Shown: piece by piece, positions 50,598 through 57,969 of the stretch
Layout: each line of letters begins with the position of its first letter
How positions within the stretch are numbered: the first letter of the stretch is position 1
Origin: Gordonia namibiensis NBRC 108229
GTDB taxonomy: Bacteria > Actinomycetota > Actinomycetes > Mycobacteriales > Mycobacteriaceae
Assembly: GCF_000298235.1 (NCBI RefSeq)
Contig: NZ_BAHE01000011.1
Span: 1 to 64,000, forward strand
DNA length: 64,000 nucleotides
Direction of reading: 5' to 3'
Program-made: the position numbers and the translations under genes
Notes under the pieces: generated by a model
The model's database searches: none
What the model was told of the DNA's origin: nothing
What the model saw: only the letters and a program-made list of their open reading frames with translations

Positions 50598-50731
50598 TGC
50601 TGCCTGAGCCGCGAGGAGCGAAAGCGACGAGCCACGAAGGCCTGGCGAGAATTCCTCACCAGCCCTTCGTGGCTCGCTGCGCTTGCACCTCAGGGAGCGA
50701 GAACAACCACTGCGCTCGCACCTCAGGGAGC
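50598..50731. repeat. Long imperfect hairpin with flanking direct repeats between convergent genes
   Basis: A 17-bp stem with one mismatch (50629-50645 with 50659-50675, GAGCCACGAAGG... / ...CCTTCGTGGCTC) encloses a 13-nt loop and is continued outward by partial pairing. To its right is a 21-bp direct repeat with one mismatch (50678-50698 and 50711-50731, core GCACCTCAGGGAGC). The placement between two stop codons suggests a bidirectional terminator, and the style resembles dispersed intergenic repeats. Confidence 0.75.
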
Positions 50732-50736
50732 AGGGG

Positions 50737-51549
50737 TCACACTTTCGAGTGCCCCATGTCGATCTGGAACTCGGCACCGGTGATGCCCTTGGCGCTGTCG
50801 GAGGACAGGTACAGGACGGCGTCGGAGATCTCGTCGCACGCCGCGACCGGGTGGTAATCCAGCATCGACACGAAATGCGGAGTGACCCACGGCTTTTCGA
50901 ACAGTCGATGGGCTTCGGTGTCGGCGACTCCCATCGGGGTGTCGACCGCGTAGGGGTGCACGCTGTTGACGCGGATCCGGTGATGACCGAGTTCTTTGGC
51001 CGCGGTCTGCGCCAGGCCGACGAGGCCATGCTTGGACGCCGAATACGACGCCTGCATCGGCATCGCCTTCAGTCCGGCGACCGAGCTGATGATGGTGATC
51101 GAGCCGCCGTTGCCGGCCTCGAGCATCGCGGGAACCGTGGCCTTGAGCGTTTTCCAGGCGCCGACGAGGTTGATGTCGACGACGTCGGTGAACTGCTCCT
51201 CGGTCAGTTCCCAGACCGACCCCCAGGTGAGCACGCCGGCGTTGGCGATGACGTGATCGAGCCGGCCGAACTGCTCGACCGCGTCTGCGACCAGCTGCTG
51301 CTGGAACGCGAGGTCCCGCGTATCACCCTGCCGCGCAAGGATCTTGCCGCCCACGCCCTCGACGAGCCGGATCGTCTCTTCGAGATCCTCGGCCGTGGCG
51401 GGCGGGTAGGTTGCGTGGTCGATGATCGGACCCGCGATGTCGAGACCCACGATCGCGGCGCCCTCACGGGCGAACCGGACCGCGTGATTACGGCCCTGAC
51501 CACGGGCGATGCCGGTGATGTAGACGACCTTGCCGTCGAACTGTCCCAT
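50737..51549 (-). CDS. Mycofactocin-coupled SDR family oxidoreductase
   Basis: 270-residue alcohol dehydrogenase-type SDR. The cofactor loop is TGIARGQGRNHAVRFAREGA, followed by the mycofactocin-SDR insertion LDIAGPIIDHATYPPATAEDLEET, NAGVLTWG, the catalytic Ser in ISSVAG and the YSASK pair, and RVNSVHPYAVDTPM. Members of this subfamily hold NAD(H) tightly and pass electrons to mycofactocin, so the gene belongs functionally to the locus. A perfect KstR-type box and a predicted leaderless promoter sit immediately upstream, suggesting a steroid-alcohol or sterol-derived substrate; this is inference. It overlaps no neighbour. Confidence 0.93.
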   Translation of the reverse strand: MGQFDGKVVYITGIARGQGRNHAVRFAREGAAIVGLDIAGPIIDHATYPPATAEDLEETIRLVEGVGGKILARQGDTRDLAFQQQLVADAVEQFGRLDHVIANAGVLTWGSVWELTEEQFTDVVDINLVGAWKTLKATVPAMLEAGNGGSITIISSVAGLKAMPMQASYSASKHGLVGLAQTAAKELGHHRIRVNSVHPYAVDTPMGVADTEAHRLFEKPWVTPHFVSMLDYHPVAACDEISDAVLYLSSDSAKGITGAEFQIDMGHSKV

Positions 51550-51555
51550 GGCAGA

Positions 51556-51577
51556 ACTGTAACACGTTCTAGTTCTG
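51556..51577 (-). promoter_or_regulatory. KstR-type operator and predicted leaderless promoter of the SDR gene
   Basis: TGTAACACGTTCTA at 51558-51571 fits TnnAACnnGTTnnA, the published KstR consensus, exactly. It is flanked by AGAACT (51554-51559) and AGTTCT (51572-51577), which pair as a wider palindrome. On the minus strand TACAGT (51561-51556) is a good -10 box lying six bases before the A of the ATG at 51549, so transcription should start at the start codon and be blocked by the operator. Confidence 0.7.
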
Positions 51578-51682
51578 TCGCGGGCACCGTTTCGCGCGGG
51601 TTCTGCTCGAGAACGGGGACCGGGACACCTCCGCCCGCCGACCGGATCTCCGGCGGCGGGCGGGGGTGCGTGCTTGTTCGGA

Positions 51683-52882
51683 TCAGACGTGGCCGAAGGA
51701 CCGCTTGAAGTCGTCCGGGATGATCAGATCGTCGGCCGAGAGGTCGTTGACGCTCTTGTGCCCCAGGCCCATCAGCGCGCCGTCGAGTCCCATACGCATG
51801 AGATCGAGGACGTTCTCGACGCCCGCCTGGCCGTTGGCGGCGAGACCCCACAGGTAGGCGCGGCCGATCATCACGGCGCGGGCGCCGAGGGCCAGGGCCT
51901 TGGCGACGTCGCTGCCGCGGCGGATACCGCCGTCGAGCAGGACCTCGATGTCGTTGCCGACCGCATCGGCGATGTCGGGCAGGAGGCGGATCGTCGCCGG
52001 GGTGCCGTCGAGGTTGTTGCCGCCGTGGTTGGACACCGAGATCGCCGTCGCGCCGATGTCGACGGCGCGCTTGGCGTCGTCGAGACGGGTGATGCCCTTG
52101 ACCATGAACGGTCCGCCCCACTGCTCACGCAGCCACTGCAGGTCCTCCCAGGTGGGCGGCGGGGTGCCCATCCACTCGCCGTAGGCGCCGAAGAAGGTCG
52201 GGCCGGGAACACCCTGCGGGGTGAGGTTCGGCGCGGTGAGGTCCGGGATGATGACCTTGCCGCCCTTGACCCAGTCCAGCGCGTACCGCGGCTTGACCGC
52301 GATCTCCGGGCCGAGACGCACGAGCGCCTTCAGGTTCACCTTCTCGGGGATCTCCGGGCTGCCCCAGTCGCGGCCGACGTTGAACACCCAGTCGGTCGTG
52401 ACGATGAGACCCTTTGCGCCGGCGGCCCGTGCGCGCTCGGCGCGGCGGAGGATGTCCTCGCGGCTGCCGAGCCAGTAGATCTGGAAGAACACCTTGTCAT
52501 TGACGGCGGTGACCTCTTCGACGGCGTGCGAGGCGAAGCTCGACAGGCCCATTGCGGTACCACGCGCTGCCGCGGCACGCGCGACGGCGACCTCGCCCTC
52601 GGGGTCGACGGCCTGGACACCGGTCGGCGAGATCATCACCGGGAAGGACAGCTCCTGCCCCATCACCGAGGTGGTCATCTCACGCTCCGGTTGTGCGCCG
52701 ACAACGTGTGGCGCCCAGCCGAGTTCGTTGAAGGCCTGCACGTTGTCGTCGACGGTCACACCGGCCTGCGTGCCGGCGACCAGCGACGAGTAGACCGACT
52801 TCGGCAGTCGCTTCTTCGCCCGACGCTGGGCCTCGGTCACCGTTTCGAACCAGGGGTTTTTCGCCCAGGGGTTGAGAGCCAT
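51683..52882 (-). CDS. mftD: Pre-mycofactocin synthase (FMN alpha-hydroxyacid dehydrogenase family)
   Basis: 399-residue FMN enzyme that oxidatively deaminates the Val-Tyr derived AHDP to pre-mycofactocin, creating the redox-active dicarbonyl. TIM-barrel features are FPVMISPTGVQAVDPEGEVAVARAAAARGTAMGLSSFAS, KGLIVTTDW, MVKGITRLDDAKRAVDIGATAISVSNHGGNNLDGTPATI (the active-site SNHGG), and the phosphate-binding LLDGGIRRGSDVAKALALGARAVMIGR. Length is standard. It follows mftC by 92 bases, a gap holding a strong hairpin. Confidence 0.96.
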   Translation of the reverse strand: MALNPWAKNPWFETVTEAQRRAKKRLPKSVYSSLVAGTQAGVTVDDNVQAFNELGWAPHVVGAQPEREMTTSVMGQELSFPVMISPTGVQAVDPEGEVAVARAAAARGTAMGLSSFASHAVEEVTAVNDKVFFQIYWLGSREDILRRAERARAAGAKGLIVTTDWVFNVGRDWGSPEIPEKVNLKALVRLGPEIAVKPRYALDWVKGGKVIIPDLTAPNLTPQGVPGPTFFGAYGEWMGTPPPTWEDLQWLREQWGGPFMVKGITRLDDAKRAVDIGATAISVSNHGGNNLDGTPATIRLLPDIADAVGNDIEVLLDGGIRRGSDVAKALALGARAVMIGRAYLWGLAANGQAGVENVLDLMRMGLDGALMGLGHKSVNDLSADDLIIPDDFKRSFGHV

Positions 52883-52919
52883 TTCTCCTACTCACTCACT
52901 TCTCGGATGCGTGCCATCG

Positions 52920-52943
52920 CCCGGGGTACCCGTGTACCCCGGG
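52920..52943 (-). other. Strong hairpin in the mftC-mftD intergenic gap
   Basis: Ten-pair stem (CCGGGGTAC / GTACCCCGG plus one outer C-G pair) with a 4-nt CCGT loop, transcribed between mftC and mftD. It has no U-tract, so processing, stabilisation or partial attenuation is as likely as termination. Confidence 0.7.
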
Positions 52944-52974
52944 GAGGACTCGACACTGTTGGGCCGCGGGCGGA

Positions 52975-54264
52975 TTACCGCGCAGCAGGGGTGAACCCGG
53001 CGAGCGGGTTCTCATCACAGGACTTGGTGGGCCGACCGATCGGGGTGAGGTCCCCGTCGGGTCGACGGGTCATCAGCGTCAGCGGGGTTCCGCGCGAATG
53101 ATCCTTGTTCGCCGTCGGTTTGGTGCGTTCGCCGGCGAGCAGCTCTTCGCCGTAACCCTGCACGCACTCGGGATCCGGTCCGGCCAGCGGCAGACCGGTG
53201 AAGAACTTGGCGGCCATGCAGCCACCGCGGCAGGCGTCGAAATGCGCACACTTGGTGCAGGCACCGGCGTTCTGCGGTTCACGCAGTTCGGTGAACAGAT
53301 CCGAACGCTGCCAGATCTCCTGGAACCCACCGTCCGAGAGGATGTTCCCGGCGAGGAAATTCTCGTGGATCGCGAACGGGCAGGCGTACACGTCGCCGAC
53401 CGGGTCGATGAGGCACACGACGCGCCCCGCACCGCAGAGGTTGAGGCCGGGCAGACCGCCACCGGAGTCCCCACCGAACGCCGACAGGTGGAAGAACGAG
53501 TCTCCGGTCAGCACGCGATCACCATGTGCGACAAGCCAATCGTAGAGTTCACGCTGCTGCTCGGGCAGCGGGTGCAGGTCGTCCCACACATCGGCGCCAC
53601 GGCCCGACGGACGCAGGCGGGTGATGCGCAGGGTGGCGTCGTACCGATCGGCCAACGCCTTGAACTCGTCGAGCTGCGCGACGTTCTGCCGCGTCATCAC
53701 GACGCTGATCTTGGCGTCCTTGAAGCCGGCCTCGGCCAGGTTCTCGAGTGCCCGGACCGCCATGTCGAAGGAACCCGGGCCGCGCACGGCGTCGTTGACC
53801 TCCGCCGTCGCGCCGTCGAGGGAGATCTGGACGTCGACGTAGTCCGACGCGGCCAGGCGTGCGGCGACCTTCTTGTCGATGCGCAAACCGTTGGTGGAGA
53901 ACTTGACTCCCACCTGATGGCTGGTGGCGTAGTCGACGAGCTCCCAGAAGTCGGGGCGCACGGTCGGCTCACCGCCGCCGATGTTCACGTAGAAGACCTG
54001 CATGCGCTGCAGCTCGTCGATGATCGCCTTGCACTGTTCGGTCGACAGCTCGCGCGGGTCACGCTTGCCCGACGAGGACAGGCAGTGCACGCATGCCAGG
54101 TTGCAGGCGTAGGTGAGTTCCCACGTCAGGCAGATCGGCGCGTCGAGGCCGCGCTCGAACTGATCGACGAGGCGGCCGACCTTGGGCACCTGGTCGGCGG
54201 GCGCGCTCGCCCGCTGGGAGGTCACGAGTTCGGCTGCGGTGGGCGGCATCTCGATGGTCGTCAT
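52975..54264 (-). CDS. mftC: Mycofactocin radical SAM maturase
   Basis: 429-residue radical SAM/SPASM enzyme that decarboxylates the C-terminal Tyr of MftA and then forms a carbon-carbon bond to Val. The radical SAM cluster motif CNLACVHC gives Cys54, Cys58 and Cys61. NIGGGEPTVRPDF is the SAM-binding GGE region. SPASM cysteines for auxiliary clusters appear in GLNLCGAGRVVCLIDPVGDVYACPF and CTKCAHFDACRGGC. A Thr/Lys/Arg-rich tail of about 50 residues ends the protein. It needs MftB as peptide chaperone; mftB lies 70 bases upstream. Confidence 0.97.
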   Translation of the reverse strand: MTTIEMPPTAAELVTSQRASAPADQVPKVGRLVDQFERGLDAPICLTWELTYACNLACVHCLSSSGKRDPRELSTEQCKAIIDELQRMQVFYVNIGGGEPTVRPDFWELVDYATSHQVGVKFSTNGLRIDKKVAARLAASDYVDVQISLDGATAEVNDAVRGPGSFDMAVRALENLAEAGFKDAKISVVMTRQNVAQLDEFKALADRYDATLRITRLRPSGRGADVWDDLHPLPEQQRELYDWLVAHGDRVLTGDSFFHLSAFGGDSGGGLPGLNLCGAGRVVCLIDPVGDVYACPFAIHENFLAGNILSDGGFQEIWQRSDLFTELREPQNAGACTKCAHFDACRGGCMAAKFFTGLPLAGPDPECVQGYGEELLAGERTKPTANKDHSRGTPLTLMTRRPDGDLTPIGRPTKSCDENPLAGFTPAAR

Positions 54265-54300
54265 CGTGTCGGTCCTAGGGTCGGAGCGGAAGCGGGGGTA

Positions 54301-54321
54301 CCGATCGGGGCTGTCGATCGG
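54301..54321 (-). other. Inverted repeat between mftB and mftC
   Basis: Perfect 7-bp arms CCGATCG / CGATCGG with a 7-nt loop inside the 70-base mftB-mftC gap. It may fold as an RNA hairpin that sets the relative yield of peptide/chaperone versus maturase. Confidence 0.5.
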
Positions 54322-54334
54322 CGGTGGTGGTCGG

Positions 54335-54694
54335 TCAGGCCGCGCGGGGCGTGATCATCGCGCTGTCGGCCAGCGCCGTGAGCGCCTGCACGTACAGGGG
54401 CCGTTGTGCGGGCGTGACGCCCGCAGCGAGGAGGGCCGCCTCGGCGGAGTCGTGATCGGCGAGCGACGAGACGATCCCGACCACGGTGAGGTTCTTGAGG
54501 AACGAGAGCTTGCGGGTACCGAAGTGGTACAGCAGAGCGCCGAACGGTTCGGGGCGCAGCGCCACCTTCGGGTTGAGCTCCCATGCGGCGAACGTGTCGA
54601 AGCCGACGGGGGCATCGGGGGCTGGGGTGTCGAACCGGACCCCGGCGACCGCAGAACGGTCGCCGGAGGTCGGATTCGATGTCGGGGCTGACAT
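54335..54694 (-). CDS. mftB: Mycofactocin precursor chaperone (RRE protein)
   Basis: 119-residue PqqD-like peptide-recognition protein that binds MftA and delivers it to MftC. After a ~28-residue variable N terminus the conserved core is FDTFAAWELNPKVALRPEPFGALLYHFGTRKLSFLKNLTVVGIV, then a helical half with LLAAGVTPAQRPLYVQALTALADSAMI. ATG at 54694 shares its A with the mftA stop (TGATG), giving tight coupling. A longer upstream reading frame exists but is the antisense/alternate frame of mftA. Confidence 0.93.
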   Translation of the reverse strand: MSAPTSNPTSGDRSAVAGVRFDTPAPDAPVGFDTFAAWELNPKVALRPEPFGALLYHFGTRKLSFLKNLTVVGIVSSLADHDSAEAALLAAGVTPAQRPLYVQALTALADSAMITPRAA

Positions 54695-54801
54695 CAGTAG
54701 ACCCCGCACATCCCATCGATCGACACCTCTTCGACGAGCGACTCGGCGATGAGTTCGGTCTCGTTCGAATTTGCAGCGGTTACGGCGGACTGGTCGGCCA
54801 T
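54694..54801 (-). CDS. mftA: Mycofactocin precursor peptide
   Basis: 35-residue ribosomal precursor, below the usual ORF cut-off, starting [16 protein letters not shown] and ending in the invariant IDGMCGVY. The C-terminal Val-Tyr is the part converted into the cofactor by MftC, MftE and MftD. The conserved [17 protein letters not shown] leader is the MftB recognition segment. An AGGAGGT ribosome-binding site lies seven bases before the ATG. First gene of mftABCD. Confidence 0.97.
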   Translation of the reverse strand: MADQSAVTAANSNETELIAESLVEEVSIDGMCGVY

Positions 54802-54844
54802 GATCCATACCTCCTGATCTTCTTAGTGACTCGGATCACGAAGG

Positions 54845-54873
54845 ACTATAGTGGCACTCAGTGCAGATTTCCA
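54845..54873 (-). promoter_or_regulatory. mftA promoter with palindromic operator in the spacer
   Basis: On the minus strand, TGGAAA (54873-54868) and TATAGT (54850-54845) form a -35/-10 pair with a 17-bp spacer. The perfect palindrome GCACT-C-AGTGC (54854-54864) lies inside that spacer, where a TetR dimer would block polymerase. MftR, encoded divergently, is the obvious candidate. The ACTATAGT core is self-complementary and could also serve mftR in the other direction. Confidence 0.55.
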
Positions 54874-54961
54874 CCGCTAGAGCAAAACTGCCCGTTCGGA
54901 CAGGTGATTCGGGCACATTCCTTCCGCTGCGCGAGAGCGCATCCCATATGGTGAGGTCTCG

Positions 54962-55591
54962 ATGACTCCGACAACACCGCAGGACGCGAGCCCTGGACGG
55001 GCCGCACCCGGACGACGCCCGATCTCGTCGCGCGCCCGGATCAGCGCACTCGCGATCGGCCTGTTCACCACCCGGGGTTTCGAGGAGACCAGCGTCGACG
55101 ACATCGCCGAGGCCGCCGGAATCGCGCGCCGCACGCTGTTCCGGTACTACTCGTCGAAGAACGAGATCCCGTGGGGTGAGTTCGACGACCATCTCGGCGA
55201 GCTACGCGGACTCCTCGCCCAGATCCCCACCGACATCCCCATGGCCGATGCCCTGGTGGATGCTCTGGTCGTGTTCAACCGGGTGCCTCCGGAGGAGCTC
55301 GAGAACCACCGCCGGCGGATGTCCCTGTTGCTGGGAGTCCCGGCGCTCCAGGCACATTCGATGATCATGTACGCCGACTGGCGGCACGTCATCGCCGAGT
55401 TCTGCGCGGCCCGGCTCGGCCTGGACGAGAGCGATCACCTTCCCCAGACCATCGGGTGGTTGTGCCTGGGCGCCGCGCTGGCCGCCTACGAGCAATGGCT
55501 GGCCGACCCCGACGCCGACCTCGAGCAACTGATCACCGACGGCGCGCGGACCGTCGCGAACGGTGTCGCAGCGCTGACGCGCGTGCCATGA
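54962..55591 (+). CDS. mftR: TetR family regulator of the mycofactocin locus
   Basis: 209 residues. The N-terminal TetR helix-turn-helix reads ARISALAIGLFTTRGFEETSVDDIAEAAGIARRTLFRYYSSKNEIPWGEFD, with the RRTLFRYYSSKNEI pattern characteristic of MftR. The C-terminal helical domain includes VVFNRVPPEELENHRRRMSLLLGVPALQAHSM. MftR proteins sense long-chain acyl-CoA in mycobacteria and repress mft genes. It is divergent from mftA; the 160-bp gap carries the candidate operator. Confidence 0.93.
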   Translation: MTPTTPQDASPGRAAPGRRPISSRARISALAIGLFTTRGFEETSVDDIAEAAGIARRTLFRYYSSKNEIPWGEFDDHLGELRGLLAQIPTDIPMADALVDALVVFNRVPPEELENHRRRMSLLLGVPALQAHSMIMYADWRHVIAEFCAARLGLDESDHLPQTIGWLCLGAALAAYEQWLADPDADLEQLITDGARTVANGVAALTRVP

Positions 55592-55659
55592 TCGGCACCG
55601 CGACCACGTCGGCCCCGACAGGGCCTCGTGGCGCGCCCACCGATTGGGCTATCCTGAAG

Positions 55660-55673
55660 TAGAACGTGTTCTA
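55660..55673 (+). promoter_or_regulatory. KstR-type operator upstream of kshB
   Basis: TAGAACGTGTTCTA is a perfect 14-bp palindrome and an exact match to TnnAACnnGTTnnA. A TATCCT -10-like element (55650-55655) lies just ahead, so the box would cover the transcription start. The start codon of kshB is 46 bases further on. Confidence 0.75.
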
Positions 55674-55718
55674 ATTCGGCCCGGTTCGCCCCGGTCCTCG
55701 ACGTCGGAGAGCTGCCAC

Positions 55719-56777
55719 ATGTCTGACCTGACCCCCCACGGCTCACGAAGCGTGATCCTCACGGTGGCCGAGGTGATCGATGAGACGTCCGATGCCAAGT
55801 CCATCGCATTCGAGGTCCCCGAGACGTCGTCGTCCGCTTTCACCGACTACAAGCCGGGCCAGTTCCTCACCCTGCGCATCCCGAGCGAGCAGACCGGCTC
55901 GGTCGCGCGCTGCTACTCGCTGGCATCGTCGCCGTACACCGACGCTCGCCCCAAGGTGACCGTCAAGCGCACCGTCGACGGATACGGGTCCAACTGGGTC
56001 TGCGACAACCTGGCCCCCGGCTCCCAGGTCGAGGTGCTGCCGCCGTCGGGTGTCTTCACCCCCAAGTCCTATGACGACCCGCTGCTCCTGATCGCCGCCG
56101 GCAGTGGCGTGACCCCGGTGATGTCGATCCTCAAGGCGGCGCTGAAGAAGAGCAGCGCACCGATCGTCTTCTTCTACGCGAACCGCACCGAGAGCGACGT
56201 GATCTTCGCCGCCGAGCTACGCGACCTGCTCCACGCGCACGCCGACCGGCTCACCGTCATCCACTGGCTGGAGAGCCTCCAGGGACTGCCCAGCGCAGCA
56301 GCTCTGGCGTCGGTGTTCGCGCCGTACTCGACCACCCACACCGCCTACATGTGCGGCCCCGGCCCCTTCATGGACGCCGTCCACAAAGCGTTGTCCCAAG
56401 CGAATTTTCCGCACCACAACGTCCACACCGAGGTGTACAACTCGCTGTCCGGCGACCCGTTCGCCGACGTCGAACTCGAGGAGGTCAGCGAAGAGGACCA
56501 AGCATCCGCCGCCACGGTCGAGGTCGAACTCGACGGAGAGACCCACACGCTGACCTGGCCGCGTAAGCGGACACTCATCGACGTGATGCTGGCCGCCGGG
56601 CTCGACGCCCCGTACTCGTGTCAGGAGGGTGAATGCGGTTCGTGCGCCTGCACACTCACCGAGGGCACCGTCGACATGGACAACGCCGGCGCGCTCGACC
56701 CCGAGGACATCGAGGACGGGTACATCCTGGGTTGCCAGGCCCACCCGACCTCGGACTCGCTCAAGATCGAGTTCTGA
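55719..56777 (+). CDS. kshB: 3-ketosteroid 9-alpha-hydroxylase reductase component
   Basis: 352-residue FAD/[2Fe-2S] reductase delivering electrons from NAD(P)H to the KshA oxygenase that opens the steroid nucleus. FAD-binding: ARCYSLASSPYTD. NAD(P)H: LLIAAGSGVTPVMS and AYMCGPGPFMD. The plant-type ferredoxin domain is at the C terminus: CQEGECGSCACTL, plus a fourth Cys in YILGCQAHP. The stretches TVIHWLESLQGLPSA and VARCYSL are shared with M. tuberculosis KshB (HmpA), which I recall from the family. ATG 55719 has GGAGA upstream. The KstR box ahead fits a steroid role. Confidence 0.9.
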   Translation: MSDLTPHGSRSVILTVAEVIDETSDAKSIAFEVPETSSSAFTDYKPGQFLTLRIPSEQTGSVARCYSLASSPYTDARPKVTVKRTVDGYGSNWVCDNLAPGSQVEVLPPSGVFTPKSYDDPLLLIAAGSGVTPVMSILKAALKKSSAPIVFFYANRTESDVIFAAELRDLLHAHADRLTVIHWLESLQGLPSAAALASVFAPYSTTHTAYMCGPGPFMDAVHKALSQANFPHHNVHTEVYNSLSGDPFADVELEEVSEEDQASAATVEVELDGETHTLTWPRKRTLIDVMLAAGLDAPYSCQEGECGSCACTLTEGTVDMDNAGALDPEDIEDGYILGCQAHPTSDSLKIEF

Positions 56778-56829
56778 CAGATCGGTTTCTGACAGACCGT
56801 CGGCGAACAACCCGAAGGAGCACGACGAC

Positions 56830-57216
56830 GTGATCACCATGAAGTCTCGGCTGAACCCGCTCCAGCTCGCACGCGGTCTGGCGGTGATGCTCCTCGGCAT
56901 CGGCGTGCTCCATTTCGTCGCACCCAAACCGTTCGACGAGATCATTCCGGAGGAGATCCCCGGCGATCCGCGGACGCTGACCTACCTGTCCGGGGCCGCC
57001 GAGATCGGCCTGGGCGCCGGACTTCTCGTCCCGCGGACCCGCAGGCTCTCCGGAGCGTTGTCGGCTCTGTTGTTCCTCGCCGTCTATCCCGCCAACGTCA
57101 ACATGGTGCGGCTCTGGTGGGGCAAGCCGCTGCCCTACCGGATAGTCGCCCTGGCACGTCTGCCGTTGCAGTTCCCGATGATCTGGGCGGCCATTCGCGT
57201 GGCCCGCGAGGGTTGA
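56830..57216 (+). CDS. DoxX-like membrane protein
   Basis: 128 residues with four hydrophobic helices: LARGLAVMLLGIGVLHFV, LSGAAEIGLGAGLLV, LSGALSALLFLAVYPANVNMV and PLQFPMIWAAIRVA. GIGVLHFVAPKPFDEIIPEEIPG and the E in the second helix are DoxX-family features. GTG at 56830 is chosen for AAGGAG nine bases upstream; an ATG three codons later is possible. It follows kshB by 52 bases and is probably cotranscribed, hence possibly under the same KstR box. Confidence 0.85.
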   Translation: MITMKSRLNPLQLARGLAVMLLGIGVLHFVAPKPFDEIIPEEIPGDPRTLTYLSGAAEIGLGAGLLVPRTRRLSGALSALLFLAVYPANVNMVRLWWGKPLPYRIVALARLPLQFPMIWAAIRVAREG

Positions 57217-57217
57217 C

Positions 57218-57964
57218 TCACCTCAGCGCGCGGTAGTACGCGCGCTCCTCCGAAGTCCGGTGCTCGAGCGCGTAACTCAGTGCGGTGCGGCCCATCCGGG
57301 CGGCGTTCTCCTCGAGGTACGTCAGGAGTACCTGCTCGTCGACGCGCTTGCCCGTCTCCCTGAGCATCCACCCGAAAGCCTTCTGGATGAGGTCTCGACG
57401 ATCGTCGCGGACGAGTGGAGCCACGGCGAGAAGTGCTGATGCATCGCCGTTCTTGATGTGGGCGAAGGTCGCGATGACTCCTACCCGACGGCGCCAGAGA
57501 TCCTCGTCGGCCGCGTGGGAGAGGATCACCTCCATCCCACCGCGGAGTCTGCAGAACTCGCCCAGGACCGAGTCGGCCGACGAGTCCACGAGATCCCAGT
57601 TGTTCACCCGCCCTCGGCGCACCGCGTCGAGGTACAGCTCGACCCACCGCCCGGCCTCGTCCCAATCCGGCTCCGACCTCGGCTTCAGGGTGCGCTCGAA
57701 CTCACCCCGGAGCAGAAACAGGGCGATGAGCCGATGTTCGTGGACCGGCGAATCCAACAGCGCGCCAACTTCATCGGTGTCGATACCGCGGAAGCGTTTG
57801 GCGATCGCCCGTTGCTGCGGCACACGTAGGCCGATGAACTCGTCGCCCTCGCCGTAACCGCCTGGGCGGACCTGGAAGAACCTGGCGAGGTCGTCGGCAC
57901 GCTGCGGGTCGGCGATCTCGGCAGCGGCCGCGCGCACCGCCGCAGCCGTCAGCTCGGCACCCAC
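57218..57964 (-). CDS. DNA alkylation repair protein (AlkD-like HEAT-repeat glycosylase)
   Basis: 248 residues of ALK/HEAT-like helices. AlkD features are EFIGLRVPQQRAIAKRF, the Trp/Asp pair in NNWDLVDSSADSVLGEF (catalytic Asp region), RRVGVIATFAHIKNGD and DLIQKAFGWMLRETGKRV. AlkD-type enzymes excise bulky or cationic alkylated bases without base flipping. The start is GTG at 57964. It lies 6 nt after the end of the reductase gene and is probably cotranscribed, and it is convergent with the DoxX gene. Confidence 0.9.
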   Translation of the reverse strand: MGAELTAAAVRAAAAEIADPQRADDLARFFQVRPGGYGEGDEFIGLRVPQQRAIAKRFRGIDTDEVGALLDSPVHEHRLIALFLLRGEFERTLKPRSEPDWDEAGRWVELYLDAVRRGRVNNWDLVDSSADSVLGEFCRLRGGMEVILSHAADEDLWRRRVGVIATFAHIKNGDASALLAVAPLVRDDRRDLIQKAFGWMLRETGKRVDEQVLLTYLEENAARMGRTALSYALEHRTSEERAYYRALR

Positions 57965-57969
57965 CGGTG

